A stretch of DNA of 64,000 bases from Paraburkholderia sp. BCC1885 (GTDB taxonomy: Bacteria; Pseudomonadota; Gammaproteobacteria; Burkholderiales; Burkholderiaceae), in assembly GCF_900996235.1 (NCBI RefSeq), contig NZ_CAAJGM010000188.1, positions 1 through 64,000 of the forward strand, in the 5' to 3' direction. The notes under the pieces were generated by a model that searched no databases, was not told the origin of the DNA, and was given only the letters and a program-made list of their open reading frames with translations. Below, piece by piece: positions 27,067-36,300 of this stretch (position 1 is the first letter of the stretch; every line of letters starts with the position of its first letter). A program made the translations under genes and the position numbers.

Positions 27067-27166
27067 TTGCTTACTTTCTTTGCGGCGGCAAAGAAAGTAA
27101 GTGCCGCCCCGCACAGGGGCAACCCAGGCAAACCAATAAGACTGCAAGGAAAGGCCAAAACAGCCA
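27057..27166 (+). repeat. ~110-bp dispersed repeat, copy 3
   Basis: Nearly identical to copy 2 over about 75 bp, including GCCCGCTTTCTTTGCTTACT and the hairpin arms. Its right end runs directly into the gspK coding frame, so it now supplies the DNA where the gspK start should be. Confidence 0.88.
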
Positions 27167-28248
27167 GAAGAACAACAACAACCAAACCCCAAACCGGCGT
27201 AGCCATAATCAGCGCATTGCTGGTGGTAGCCCTATCAGCCATCCTGGTCTCAGGCATCCTCTGGCGCCAGCAAGTCCAGATCCGAAGGATAGAAAACCAG
27301 CGCCTGCTATCCCAGGCCCAATGGATCTCGAGAGGCGCCCTGGACTGGACCCGTCTGATCCTAAGATCCGAAGGCGACACCTCGGCAGGGATCACCTACC
27401 TGGGCGGAGTCTGGGGCGTCCCTATCGCCAAAACACGCCTGTCGGATTTCCTGGGTCAGATAGGCGAGGTGCGCGCCTCGGAAGGCGCCGCTACCTATCT
27501 GTCAGGCTCGATCGAAGATGCCGAAAGCAAATTCAATCTACGTAATCTCGTCTCCAGCCCCGCGCCTGGGCTGTTGCAACTGAATGTCGAACAGATCGCC
27601 GCCTTCCAGCGTCTTCTGACCGAACTCGGTCTCAGTGGCGGTCTGGCGCAAAAGGCCGCCGTCCAGCTCCGCAGTGGGCTCAGTCTGTCCGCGACGCGCT
27701 TTCAGAGCCAGCTCAGCACCGCCGGCGGCTCGCCGACGCCCGTCGGCGGCGGGGTGGGCGGCACGACCTTCACCAATAAGCCCGGTATCGCGGACGACGA
27801 CAGCGACGACAACGGCGGCGTCACGCCGCTGCAGATGACCGGCGTCGATTCGCTGCTCGACGTGCCCGGTTTCACGCCCGACATGATCGCCCGCCTGCGG
27901 CCGTTCGTGACCTATCTGCCCACCAATACGGCCGTCAACATGAATACCGCGCCCGCCGAGGTGATCGCCGCAGTCGTGCCCGGCATGAGTCTCTCGAACG
28001 CGCAGGCTTTCGTCGCGCGGCGCGAGACGGTGTTCTTTCACAACGTCGGCGATGTACAGTTGGCCTTGCAGGGCTCGGGTGTCACACAACTGGCAATCGA
28101 CCCCAGTCTCTTTGACGTCACGACCAGTTACTTTTTCATCCATGGCCGCGTGGATCATGAACGCGCAGAGGTGGACCGCACGACGCTGATCTATCGCGAT
28201 CCACTGACACGCACCACTCGCATCGTGCGCGTACAAGATCAACTATGA
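27067..28248 (+). CDS. gspK: Type II secretion pseudopilus tip protein K, start region replaced by a repeat
   Basis: The recognisable GspK begins near 27200 with 'GVAIISALLVVALSAILVSGI', the variant pseudopilin helix, then 'QVQIRRIENQRLL' and 'IEDAESKFNLRNLV'; the helical domain ends with 'AVNMNTAPAEVIAAVVPGM' and a C-terminal beta part. No ATG or GTG lies in frame close upstream. The nearest usual start is TTG 27067, inside repeat copy 3, giving 393 residues and an odd ~45-residue leader. A GTG at 26461 would add another 200 non-protein-like residues. Whether functional GspK is made is therefore open; the downstream sequence is intact. Confidence 0.8.
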   Translation: MLTFFAAAKKVSAAPHRGNPGKPIRLQGKAKTARRTTTTKPQTGVAIISALLVVALSAILVSGILWRQQVQIRRIENQRLLSQAQWISRGALDWTRLILRSEGDTSAGITYLGGVWGVPIAKTRLSDFLGQIGEVRASEGAATYLSGSIEDAESKFNLRNLVSSPAPGLLQLNVEQIAAFQRLLTELGLSGGLAQKAAVQLRSGLSLSATRFQSQLSTAGGSPTPVGGGVGGTTFTNKPGIADDDSDDNGGVTPLQMTGVDSLLDVPGFTPDMIARLRPFVTYLPTNTAVNMNTAPAEVIAAVVPGMSLSNAQAFVARRETVFFHNVGDVQLALQGSGVTQLAIDPSLFDVTTSYFFIHGRVDHERAEVDRTTLIYRDPLTRTTRIVRVQDQL

Positions 28249-28276
28249 ACAACGCTTTTCCCGGAGAGAGTGGCCT

Positions 28277-29671
28277 TTGAGCACGCTGATCGTCCTATTG
28301 CCGCCGCGTGACCCGGCGGTGCCATCGCAGGAATGGCATCTGCCGGAGTTGCCGTTTGTGCTGCTCGACAAGTCAGGCCGCGCGCAGCGCGCCGGCCGCG
28401 CGGCGCTCGCGTTGCTGCCGCGCGCCTCGTCGACGGTCCTGATGGTCGCCGCGCGCGACCTCCTGATGATGCCCGCCACGCTGCCGCCGCTGAAAGGTCC
28501 GCGGCTGCGCCAGGCGTTGCCCAACATCGTCGAGGATCAGCTGATTCAGGATCCGCAGACCTGTCATATCGCGCTCGATCCGCAGCCGCTCGGCAAGGGC
28601 CGGCATCTGCTGGCGATCGTCGACCGCGGCTGGTTCCGCTTTATCTGCGAAGCCTTCGCCGCCGCCGGTCATCGCAGCGTGCGCGCGGTGCCGGTGACGC
28701 GTTGTCTGCCCGCACCTGCGGTGGCGGCGAGCGCCGTCGTCGAGGAAGAGGAGCTGATCGCCGCCGCCGAGCTGAAGCCGGCCGTCGCCGCCAAACTCGC
28801 AGCGGGGTTGCCGATCGCGCCGCCCGCGCCAGTGGTGGCCGCGGTGCTGGGGACGGTGGTATCGACGGCTCCGGCGCTGCTCGGCGAACTCGCGCCGGAC
28901 TCCGGCACGGTGGCCGCGACGACTCGCGTCGAGCTTGCGATTGCGCGCGGCATCCAGGGTGAAGGACTCGCGGTGCCTGCTTCGTCCGTGAACGCGACGC
29001 TTGCGGCGCTCGCGGGCGATGCACCGGTATCGCTCTATCTGCTCACCGAGGTACCCGGCAACGAACCCGGCATGGGGTCTGCGCAAGCCAGGCTCGCCGC
29101 CCAGGTGCCAGGCACGCGGCCGCTGCCGTTCGAGCAACTGGCGCGCCGCGCGCTCGAATGCCGTTTCGATCTGTGCCAGTTCGAGTTCGCCACCCAGCCG
29201 TGGCGGCTCGATCGCGCGACGCTGCGGCGGCTGCGTCTGCCCGTCGCGCTGGCGGTGGGCGCGCTGGTCATCGCCATCATTGGCGCGAATGTGCAGTGGA
29301 TCATGCTGGCCCGTCAGCGTGACGCCATCAACGCGCAGATGACCGAGTTGCTGCTCAACACGTTCCCGAAGACCACCGTCGTGCTCGACGCGCCTGATCA
29401 GATGTCGCGTCAGATGCAGCAATTGCGCGTCGCGGCGGGCGAGCTGTCGCCGGACGATTTCCTCTCGCTGGCGGCCGGACTCGCGCGCTCGCTCGGACCG
29501 GTGCCTGTCAACGGCATTGCCGCGCTCGATTATCACGACCGCCGCCTCGACGTCACCTTCAAGCCGGAGGTCAAGGTCGACGCGGGCCTTAGCCAACGTC
29601 TCGCGGGCAACGGCCTGTCCGGCGGGATCGACAGCAACACCGGCAAGTGGACCATCAGGAGCGGACAATGA
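28277..29671 (+). CDS. gspL: Type II secretion assembly platform protein L
   Basis: A 464-residue bitopic protein. The N-terminal cytoplasmic actin-like domain binds GspE ('LPPLKGPRLRQALPNIVEDQ'). The membrane helix is 'LPVALAVGALVIAIIGANV' (coded around 29238-29295), followed by a periplasmic ferredoxin-like domain. A central Ala/Val-rich region (28720-28930) is a likely flexible insert. The start is TTG 28277 with GGAGAG upstream. It overlaps gspM by ATGA. Confidence 0.92.
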   Translation: MSTLIVLLPPRDPAVPSQEWHLPELPFVLLDKSGRAQRAGRAALALLPRASSTVLMVAARDLLMMPATLPPLKGPRLRQALPNIVEDQLIQDPQTCHIALDPQPLGKGRHLLAIVDRGWFRFICEAFAAAGHRSVRAVPVTRCLPAPAVAASAVVEEEELIAAAELKPAVAAKLAAGLPIAPPAPVVAAVLGTVVSTAPALLGELAPDSGTVAATTRVELAIARGIQGEGLAVPASSVNATLAALAGDAPVSLYLLTEVPGNEPGMGSAQARLAAQVPGTRPLPFEQLARRALECRFDLCQFEFATQPWRLDRATLRRLRLPVALAVGALVIAIIGANVQWIMLARQRDAINAQMTELLLNTFPKTTVVLDAPDQMSRQMQQLRVAAGELSPDDFLSLAAGLARSLGPVPVNGIAALDYHDRRLDVTFKPEVKVDAGLSQRLAGNGLSGGIDSNTGKWTIRSGQ

Positions 29672-30171
29672 AAGCTGAACTTGCTCAAGCATGGGCCGGA
29701 TTCTGGGAAGGACGTACCGAGCGCGAGAAAACCTTGCTGCTATGGGGCGGCGCGGTATTGGCCGTGGTGATCGTGTGGTTGATTCTTTGGGCGCCCGCCC
29801 AGGATGGCCGCGTGCATCTGCGTGAGACGTTGCCGGCCATGCAGCGTCAACTCGCGCAGATGAACGCGCAGGCCGAGGAAGCACGCCGTCTGTCGACGGC
29901 GGCGCAAGGCGTGGCGCCGACCGGCGGCGCGCTCAAGGACGCCCTCACGGCGTCTCTCACGCAACACGGCCTCGTGCCGGTGCAGGTGGAACTGCTCGGC
30001 AATGCGGTGCAGGTGCAGTTGAAGAACGCGTCGTTTCCCGCGTGGACCGGCTGGGTCGACGACGTGCGGCGCCAGTTCAAGGTGCAAGTCGCCGAAGCCC
30101 ACGTGACCGCCCTCAAGGACGACGGCCAGGTCGACCTGACTGCGTCGTTGCAGCCATCGACCGCGAAATGA
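29668..30171 (+). CDS. gspM: Type II secretion assembly platform protein M
   Basis: A 167-residue GspM with an N-terminal 'WAGFWEGRTEREKTLLLWGG' and a single membrane helix (about 27-46), then a coiled region and a periplasmic ferredoxin-like domain. The ATG overlaps the gspL stop (ATGA), as expected for a partner that GspM stabilises. Confidence 0.92.
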   Translation: MKAELAQAWAGFWEGRTEREKTLLLWGGAVLAVVIVWLILWAPAQDGRVHLRETLPAMQRQLAQMNAQAEEARRLSTAAQGVAPTGGALKDALTASLTQHGLVPVQVELLGNAVQVQLKNASFPAWTGWVDDVRRQFKVQVAEAHVTALKDDGQVDLTASLQPSTAK

Positions 30172-30193
30172 CCGCGCCGTCACAGGATCTCGC

Positions 30194-30973
30194 ATGAATT
30201 TCTGGACGCGGCGCCTGCTCGCCGCCCTGCCGTGGCTGCTGGTCGCGGTGTTATCGAGCGGCGCGGTGTTGCTGGTGCTGTTGCCTGCCGCGTGGATCAC
30301 GCCGCAGTTCGCCAAGGCAAGCGGCGGCCACGTCAATCTGGTCGATCCGGCGGGCTCGCTGTGGCACGGCTCGGCCACGCTGATGCTGGCCGCCGGGTCG
30401 GACACCAGCGCGGCGACGCTGCTGCCGGGGCGGATCGAATGGCACACCGCTTTCTGGCCGCTTTTCACCGGCCGCATTCGCATGACGATGCGGCAAAGCG
30501 AGGCAATGCCCGAGCCGATCACCGTCGACGCCACCCAGCGTGGCGCGATTCTGTCGCAAGGCGCGATCGCGGTGCCGGCGTCGTTGTTGAGCGGACTGGG
30601 CGCGCCGTTCAACACGCTCGATCTGCAAGGCAACGTGCAACTGGCATGGAGCGACTGGCGCAGTTTCGGCGAGGAAGCATTCGGACAACTAACCGTGACC
30701 TTCGCCGACGCGAGTTCGCGCGTCTCGCTGGTCAAGCCGCTGGGTTCATACCGCGTAGTGATTCAGGCGCAAGGCAACAGTTCGACGATCGATCTGTCGA
30801 CGCTGAAAGGGGCCTTGCTATTGAACGGCCACGGCGTGCTGGGCGCGGGCGCGACGGCGTTCAACGGCACGGCGAGCGCGACACCCGAGGCGCGTGACAA
30901 CCTGGCCGGCTTGCTGAATCTGCTCGGACGGCCTATAGGACCGGGTACGGTGGCGCTGACTTTCGCGCATTGA
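30194..30973 (+). CDS. gspN: Type II secretion protein N
   Basis: A 259-residue protein with an N-terminal membrane anchor (about 7-32, 'LPWLLVAVLSSGAVLLVLLP') and a beta-rich periplasmic domain typical of the T2SN family ('VNLVDPAGSLWHGSATL', 'LLPGRIEWHTAFWPLFTGRI'). Its role is accessory. It is the last gene of the operon. Confidence 0.9.
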   Translation: MNFWTRRLLAALPWLLVAVLSSGAVLLVLLPAAWITPQFAKASGGHVNLVDPAGSLWHGSATLMLAAGSDTSAATLLPGRIEWHTAFWPLFTGRIRMTMRQSEAMPEPITVDATQRGAILSQGAIAVPASLLSGLGAPFNTLDLQGNVQLAWSDWRSFGEEAFGQLTVTFADASSRVSLVKPLGSYRVVIQAQGNSSTIDLSTLKGALLLNGHGVLGAGATAFNGTASATPEARDNLAGLLNLLGRPIGPGTVALTFAH

Positions 30974-31043
30974 CGGCGCCGCTTGTTGACGTTCGCCGGA
31001 GGGTACGCGACGACGCGGCTTGCCGGCATGGCGAGGTGATGAG

Positions 31044-31080
31044 AAAGGGGCATGGCCTTTAAGCGGACATGCCCCTTTTG
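31044..31080. terminator. Bidirectional terminator after gspN
   Basis: AAAGGGGCATG and CATGCCCCTTTT form an 11-bp stem. It lies between the 3' ends of gspN (plus) and the OprM-type gene (minus) and can serve both, though the T-run is short. Confidence 0.75.
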
Positions 31081-31123
31081 TCTTTGCGCCGGTTGATCTG
31101 GCCCGGCAGAAAGCAGCAAAAAC

Positions 31124-32725
31124 CTAGTCGCTCTGAAGAACGCGTGTTTGTCCGACGACGGCGGCTTTCGGTGCGACTGGCGCCGTGGTTGCGCCGGGCG
31201 CCGCAGAGGCAACCGAAGCGCCTGACGCGCCTTCCGGCGCGGCCACGGTGCCGGTCTCACGCGCCATCTGCGACACATCCCACCCGCCGCCGAGCGCCTT
31301 CACGAGACCGGCCGACGACACCATCCGCTGACCGGCAAGACTCGCCAGCTTTTGCTCGGCCGTGAACGCGGTGGTCTGCGCGGTCAGCACGCTGAGATAC
31401 GCCACCGTGCCCGATTTGTACTGGTTCGTGACGATCGTCAGCGCCTGTTCGGCCGAAGCGACGGCCTGCTGCTGCACGCCGATTTCCTGTTCGAGAATCC
31501 GCTGCGACGCGAGGTTGTCCTCGACATCCTGAAACGCCGCCAGCACCGTTTGACGGTACGCCGCGACGTCCTGATCGTAGGCGGCGCGCGCCGCCGCGGT
31601 CTGCGCCGAGCGCAAGCCGCCGTCGAAGATCGTGCCGGCCAGTTGCGGGCCGAGCGTCCAGAAGCGTGCCGGCGCGGTGAGCAGATTCGACAGCACCGAG
31701 CTCTGGAAGCCGCCGCCCGCCGATATGGTCAGCGACGGGAAGAACGCCGAGATGGCGACGCCGATCTGTTCGTTGGCCGCCTTGGCGGCGCGCTCGGCCG
31801 CGGCGATATCGGGACGGCGTTCGAGCAATGCGGACGGCATTTGCGCCGGCACGGCAGGCGGGGTCGCGGTGAGCGGCGACGGCGGAATCGAAAACGATGA
31901 GGCCGGTTCGCCGACCAGCACGGCGATCGCGTGCTCGTCCTGGGCGCGGGCGATGCCGTTGTCGATGGCGGCCGCCTGCGCCGATTGCAGTTGCGCCTGC
32001 GCCTGGATCACGTCCGAGCGGGCTGCGACGCCCTGGGCATACTGGTTCTGCGTGAGCTTGAGCGACTTTTCGTAGGCGAGCACGGTGTCGTCGAGCAGCT
32101 TCTGCATGGAATCGAGCGAGCGCAGCGTGAAGTACGTCTGTGCGAGCGTGCCTTGCGCGGACAGCCGGGTATTGGCGAGCGTGGCAGCGGCACCCTGCTG
32201 GCTCGCCTCCTGCGCGCTGACGGTGCGGCTGACCTTGCCCCACAGATCCGGCTCCCAACTGGCGTCGAGCGACACGTTGAAGCTGTTGTTGACGTTGGCG
32301 CGGGCTCCCGACATGCTGCTCGCCGTCGCCGACGAGCCATTGCCCGACCGCGTCACGCCTGCCGAGCCGCTGATCACCGGGAAATACGCGGCGCGCGCCT
32401 CGCCGACCAGCGCGCGGGCCTGACGATAAGCGGCGGCCGATTGCGCGATGGTCTGATTCGAAGTGTTCAGCTTGTCTTCGAGCGCGTTGAGCTGCGGGTC
32501 GTCGTAGATGGTCCACCACTCGCCCCGGTCGTGCTGATCGGACGGTTGCGCGACCTTCCAGCCGGGTGCCGCTTCCTTGTAGGAGGCAGGCACTTCGGTG
32601 GTAGGCGTCTTATAGTCCGGGCCGACCGCGCAGCCGGCCAGCAAGGCGCCGAACGCGGCGGCGGCCACGAGGGTCAGGGCGCGCGGGGTGGCGGCTCGCG
32701 GGTGCGAGCGTCGGTCAAACTGCAT
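31124..32725 (-). CDS. NodT/OprM-type efflux outer-membrane lipoprotein
   Basis: A 533-residue TolC-like channel. The lipobox is 'LLAGC' near residue 31, followed by 'AVGPDYKTP', a standard NodT start. 'GEWWTIYDDPQLNALEDKL' and two outer-membrane efflux repeats with long coiled-coil helices ('AQTYFTLRSLDSMQKLLDDTV', 'AAYDQDVAAYRQTVLAAFQ' read in parts) follow. ATG 32725 places the lipobox correctly. No RND pump or adaptor gene is beside it, so it may serve a pump encoded elsewhere. Confidence 0.93.
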   Translation of the reverse strand: MQFDRRSHPRAATPRALTLVAAAAFGALLAGCAVGPDYKTPTTEVPASYKEAAPGWKVAQPSDQHDRGEWWTIYDDPQLNALEDKLNTSNQTIAQSAAAYRQARALVGEARAAYFPVISGSAGVTRSGNGSSATASSMSGARANVNNSFNVSLDASWEPDLWGKVSRTVSAQEASQQGAAATLANTRLSAQGTLAQTYFTLRSLDSMQKLLDDTVLAYEKSLKLTQNQYAQGVAARSDVIQAQAQLQSAQAAAIDNGIARAQDEHAIAVLVGEPASSFSIPPSPLTATPPAVPAQMPSALLERRPDIAAAERAAKAANEQIGVAISAFFPSLTISAGGGFQSSVLSNLLTAPARFWTLGPQLAGTIFDGGLRSAQTAAARAAYDQDVAAYRQTVLAAFQDVEDNLASQRILEQEIGVQQQAVASAEQALTIVTNQYKSGTVAYLSVLTAQTTAFTAEQKLASLAGQRMVSSAGLVKALGGGWDVSQMARETGTVAAPEGASGASVASAAPGATTAPVAPKAAVVGQTRVLQSD

Positions 32726-32997
32726 GCAATGGATTCCTGTCGATTCAGCCGAGGCAAGTTCCCAAGAGGCCGCTGTGTAAGCGTAAGCCCGGGAAGGTCG
32801 GCGGGCGCCGCCTCTATGACCGCCATCGGGCAGCGAGAGACGGGACGTCGCGACGCTCCGGAAATGGTAGCGCAAGCGATGCCGACGGCGCGGAAAATCG
32901 AAAGGTTAATGCAGGGCGCGCTGTGGGTGTGTTACGCGCGCGGCGGCGACGGTTACGTGCCGTTACGACGGGGCGCGCCGGGCGGCGCGCCTTGTTC

Positions 32998-33375
32998 TTA
33001 ACAGCGCAGGTCCGCAGTCGTCTGGCGAGCCTGTTTGCCGGCGGCGGCCCGGCAAGCCGGCGCTTCGGCGCGCGGCTGACAAGGCGTGGCAACCGCCAGC
33101 GCCGCGACCGGCGTGGTGGATTTGGCGGCGCCCGGATTGCCCGGCAACGTCGCCGGAACCGCAGTCGTTGCAGCCATACGAGCCTTCGCCGCACGCCCAT
33201 TACGGCGGTGGTCGATCCACGCGAAGAACAACACCCCGAGCGACCCTCCCGGCAGCACAAACATGACCACGTACAGCGCCAGTTTCAACCAGCGATACGG
33301 GCCTTGGAAGGTCTGCAGGGCGGAATCATGAAGGGAGCGGCTCAGTCCGCCCAGGGTGTTTTTCAGGTACAGCAT
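32998..33375 (-). CDS. Small inner-membrane protein, unknown function
   Basis: A 125-residue protein from ATG 33375 (MLYLKNTLGGLSRSLHDSAL), preceded by AGAGG. One or two hydrophobic helices occupy about residues 32-55 ('LKLALYVVMFVLPGGSLGVLFFAW'), followed by a basic IDHRR and a low-complexity Ala/Pro/Thr tail with four cysteines. I do not recognise the family. The N-terminal half looks constrained and the tail does not. Confidence 0.7.
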   Translation of the reverse strand: MLYLKNTLGGLSRSLHDSALQTFQGPYRWLKLALYVVMFVLPGGSLGVLFFAWIDHRRNGRAAKARMAATTAVPATLPGNPGAAKSTTPVAALAVATPCQPRAEAPACRAAAGKQARQTTADLRC

Positions 33376-33732
33376 GACGGGGAATCCTCTACGCACCGTC
33401 AAGGTTGGGTGCGCGGCAAAGCGGTCAGAACATGGTCTCGGGTGGCGCGGGCTGCGCGTAACTCGTTGCTTATCATAATATTGACTATGCAATTAAATTT
33501 CAAGATACTTTGCGTAGCATCAGCTTGCCCTGTTGTTTTTTCGCGAGCGTGACAGCGGAAGGGAACGCCTACGAGATTTATCTCGGATCGAGTCCCGGCA
33601 ATGGCTGGTTGATAGCGCGCAGGGTCATCTCGCTGAGCGGCGAGATATGCATGCTGAGTCAAGTATTTGCGGACCGAGGAGATCCGTAGGGGCGGGCACC
33701 GCTGCCGGTGGCGCTGCGCCGCCGCGGAACTC
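33376..33732. other. Intergenic region without recognised features
   Basis: This 357-bp gap separates the small membrane protein start from the 3' end of the lipoprotein gene. It is more AT-rich around 33465-33510 (TTATCATAATATTGAC), which is probably the promoter of the membrane protein gene. I see nothing else. Confidence 0.4.
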
Positions 33733-34251
33733 TTATTGACTGACCGGCGCGTCGCCGGGCGCTCTCACGGATTGCGCCGGCGCGGCTTCGAGCGATGAAG
33801 GTGTCGCCATGGCCGGCGCGCTCGCGCCGTCGCTGCCAGGCGACGCAGGCGCAGCGGCAGGCGCCGCCGCCCCACTACGCACGAATTCCTTGAAATCGGC
33901 GCCGGCTTCCCACGGATTCGGTTTGCATCCGAGCGAACTGTCGCAGTGCGCGGCAAAGCCGATCGTGGCCGTGCCGTCCTTGTTCGACGCCTTGGTGATC
34001 TGATAGGCCAGGGCGCGCTTGCCGCCCATCGGGCCTTCGGTCTGGATCAGCGAGTCGTTGGCGGCTTCGATCCGGTAGGCCGAATGGCTCGACACCCAGC
34101 TCTGGGCGCGTTGCCACCAGAGCGTGCATTCGGTTGCATTCGAACAGGTCAGCGGCGTGGTGGCGACCTGCATGACGTCGGGATTCACCTGCCCTCGCGT
34201 CGAACAGCCGGCGGCCAGTACACACAATGTTGCCAACAGAACCTTTTTCAT
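33733..34251 (-). CDS. Putative lipoprotein, unknown function
   Basis: A 172-residue protein with the signal MKKVLLATLCVLAAGCS; the lipobox LAAGC puts the lipidated cysteine at 16. The mature part has paired cysteines (LTCSNATECTLWW; HCDSSLGC) suggesting disulfides and an 'AQSWVSSHSAYRIEAANDSLI' segment, then an Ala/Pro-rich tail after about 120. ATG 34251 has GGAGG upstream. No family role is known to me. Confidence 0.8.
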   Translation of the reverse strand: MKKVLLATLCVLAAGCSTRGQVNPDVMQVATTPLTCSNATECTLWWQRAQSWVSSHSAYRIEAANDSLIQTEGPMGGKRALAYQITKASNKDGTATIGFAAHCDSSLGCKPNPWEAGADFKEFVRSGAAAPAAAPASPGSDGASAPAMATPSSLEAAPAQSVRAPGDAPVSQ

Positions 34252-34449
34252 CGTTTTTCCTCCCTGCGTGAGACGACCGGACACGCGCGGGCGGCGCGCG
34301 GATGGTCGTTCAGTGTAAGGGTTGGACCGGCGCGATGGGGCGGTGTTTCATACGCACGGGCGAAAGGCCGGCGATGGGCAGTTCTTGCCGGGCCGGCCCG
34401 CGTCGCGCCTGCAAAATGCGTAGTCGTTACCGGCTGACGAGGCGAACGA

Positions 34450-36066
34450 TCAAACGCTGAAGCGGTTCAACGTGTAAGCGCGATAAGCCGCGACAAAGGC
34501 GTCGAACGAACCCACCTCCTCGCGTTCGAGTCTGGTCTGCTGTTCGAGCGACTGGGTGGCAAGGTCCGTAAATGCTTGCGTCGTGGCGGCGTCGAGCGGC
34601 CGGGCGCGGAAGTATGCGGCGTGCGCCTCGCTTTGTTCGAGGCCGAAGGCGAGAAAGCTCTGCTGCTTGTCGCGCATGATTTGCAGCACGCGCGCGGACG
34701 GCGTCAGCGACGGGTCGGCCAGCTTCGCACGTTGCACGGCGAGTGCGCGCCTATGCACGTCGTCGCCGCGCAGCGTGTCGAGCGCCGTGGCCGCAATCTC
34801 GATCTTTGCGAACAGTTCGTTGGCCCAGTCGTGCATGGCAATCGGCTGGCCGTCGCGCTTGAGTTCGAGACCCGGTTTGCGCCCTTCCTCGGTGACGCGG
34901 CCGAAGTTCCGGTTCGCCTCGCAGTAAGCATCGGGCGGCAGCGACGGGCTGTCTTCGAGCGCGCACACCAGCAGGTAGGCGTCGAGAAAACGCGCCGTCT
35001 CCAGCGCGAAGCCGGTCGGCTCGAACGGGTCGATGTCCATGCAGCGCACTTCGACGTATTGCACGCCGCGCGCGGCGAGCGCATGCAGCGGACGCTCGCC
35101 CGGATAGGTGATGCGCTTGGGACGGATCGTCGAGTAGAACTCGTTTTCGATCTGCAGCACGTTGGTGTTGATCTGAACCCACTCGCCGTTGCGCTGCGTG
35201 CCGATTTTCTCGTATGGCGGATACGGCTGACTCACCGCTTTGGCCAGCGCGTCGAGGTAGCCATGCAGCGTGTCGTAGTCGGCGTGCAGCGCTGCTTGTG
35301 CGGTGGTGTTCGAGTAGCCGAGATCGCTCATTCGCAGGCTGGTTGCATACGGGCGATACAGCGTGTCGGCGTCGAACGTCTCCAGCGTATGTTTGCGATC
35401 GCGGAGAAAACGGCGATCCAGCGCCGGCGAGGCGCCGAACAGGTACATGAGCAGCCAGTTGGTGCGGCGGAAATTGCGGATCAGCGCCAGGTAGCGCTCG
35501 GACTGGAAATCCACCGCGCTCGCCGTGGATTGCTGGTCGACGTGCAGCAGGCGCCACACTTCTTCGTTGAGCGAATAGTTGTAGTGGATGCCGGCAATGG
35601 TCTGCATCGTGCGGCCATAGCGCAGCGCGAGGCCGACGCGGTACACGTACTTCAGCTTGCCGATGTTCGACGAACCATATTGCGCGATCGGAATGCCGTC
35701 GTCGGTGGCGGGCAGGAGACCCGGCATCGAGTTATTCCACAGGATCTCGCCGTCGAGCTTCGCGTAGACGAAACGATGCAGTTCGTCGAGCTTGTCGAGC
35801 GTGATCGAGGCGTCGCGTTCCGCCGGCGTGATCAGTTCGATCAACGCTTCCGAATAGTCGGTGGTCAGCGAAGCATGCGTGAGTGCGGAGCCTAGCGCGC
35901 GCGGATGCGGCGTCATGGCGAGCTGGCCGTCGGGCGTGACGCGCAGACTTTCCCTTTCGATGCCGCGCAGGCCGGCCGTCAGCGCGTCGCGCTGTGGGCC
36001 GGCAGCGAGCACGGACAGGCGGTGCGAAAGCAGGTCGGTCGTGCGGGAAGGTGTGGTGTTTGGCAT
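34450..36066 (-). CDS. gshA: Glutamate-cysteine ligase
   Basis: A 538-residue GshA of the E. coli (class 1) type. 'RGIERESLRVTPDGQLA' and 'TTDYSEALIELITPAE' carry the metal and glutamate ligands, and 'NIGKLKYVYRVGLALRYGR', 'GIHYNYSL' and 'VEVRCMDIDPF' are also standard. It makes gamma-glutamylcysteine, the first step to glutathione. ATG 36066 (MPNTTPSRT) is preferred; ATG 36096 is possible. It is a single gene, and glutathione synthetase is not in the window. Confidence 0.95.
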   Translation of the reverse strand: MPNTTPSRTTDLLSHRLSVLAAGPQRDALTAGLRGIERESLRVTPDGQLAMTPHPRALGSALTHASLTTDYSEALIELITPAERDASITLDKLDELHRFVYAKLDGEILWNNSMPGLLPATDDGIPIAQYGSSNIGKLKYVYRVGLALRYGRTMQTIAGIHYNYSLNEEVWRLLHVDQQSTASAVDFQSERYLALIRNFRRTNWLLMYLFGASPALDRRFLRDRKHTLETFDADTLYRPYATSLRMSDLGYSNTTAQAALHADYDTLHGYLDALAKAVSQPYPPYEKIGTQRNGEWVQINTNVLQIENEFYSTIRPKRITYPGERPLHALAARGVQYVEVRCMDIDPFEPTGFALETARFLDAYLLVCALEDSPSLPPDAYCEANRNFGRVTEEGRKPGLELKRDGQPIAMHDWANELFAKIEIAATALDTLRGDDVHRRALAVQRAKLADPSLTPSARVLQIMRDKQQSFLAFGLEQSEAHAAYFRARPLDAATTQAFTDLATQSLEQQTRLEREEVGSFDAFVAAYRAYTLNRFSV

Positions 36067-36300
36067 TGATGCGAGTCGGACGTTGTCGGCCGCCATGTGC
36101 CGCTCAAGCGAAGCTATGTGCGGTCGACAACATCCGGCGGAATTTTCAGTAGCGGGCACTTTAACATCTCGCCACAACCGCTGCTTGAGGCTGCCTTGGC
36201 CGCTTCGAGAGTGGCTTTAAACCCGCTATTTCGGGATGCCCTTGCGCGCGATCCGCGCTCGCCCCAAGTGAGGCGTTGGCGTGATGCGGCGAGAAGCCGG

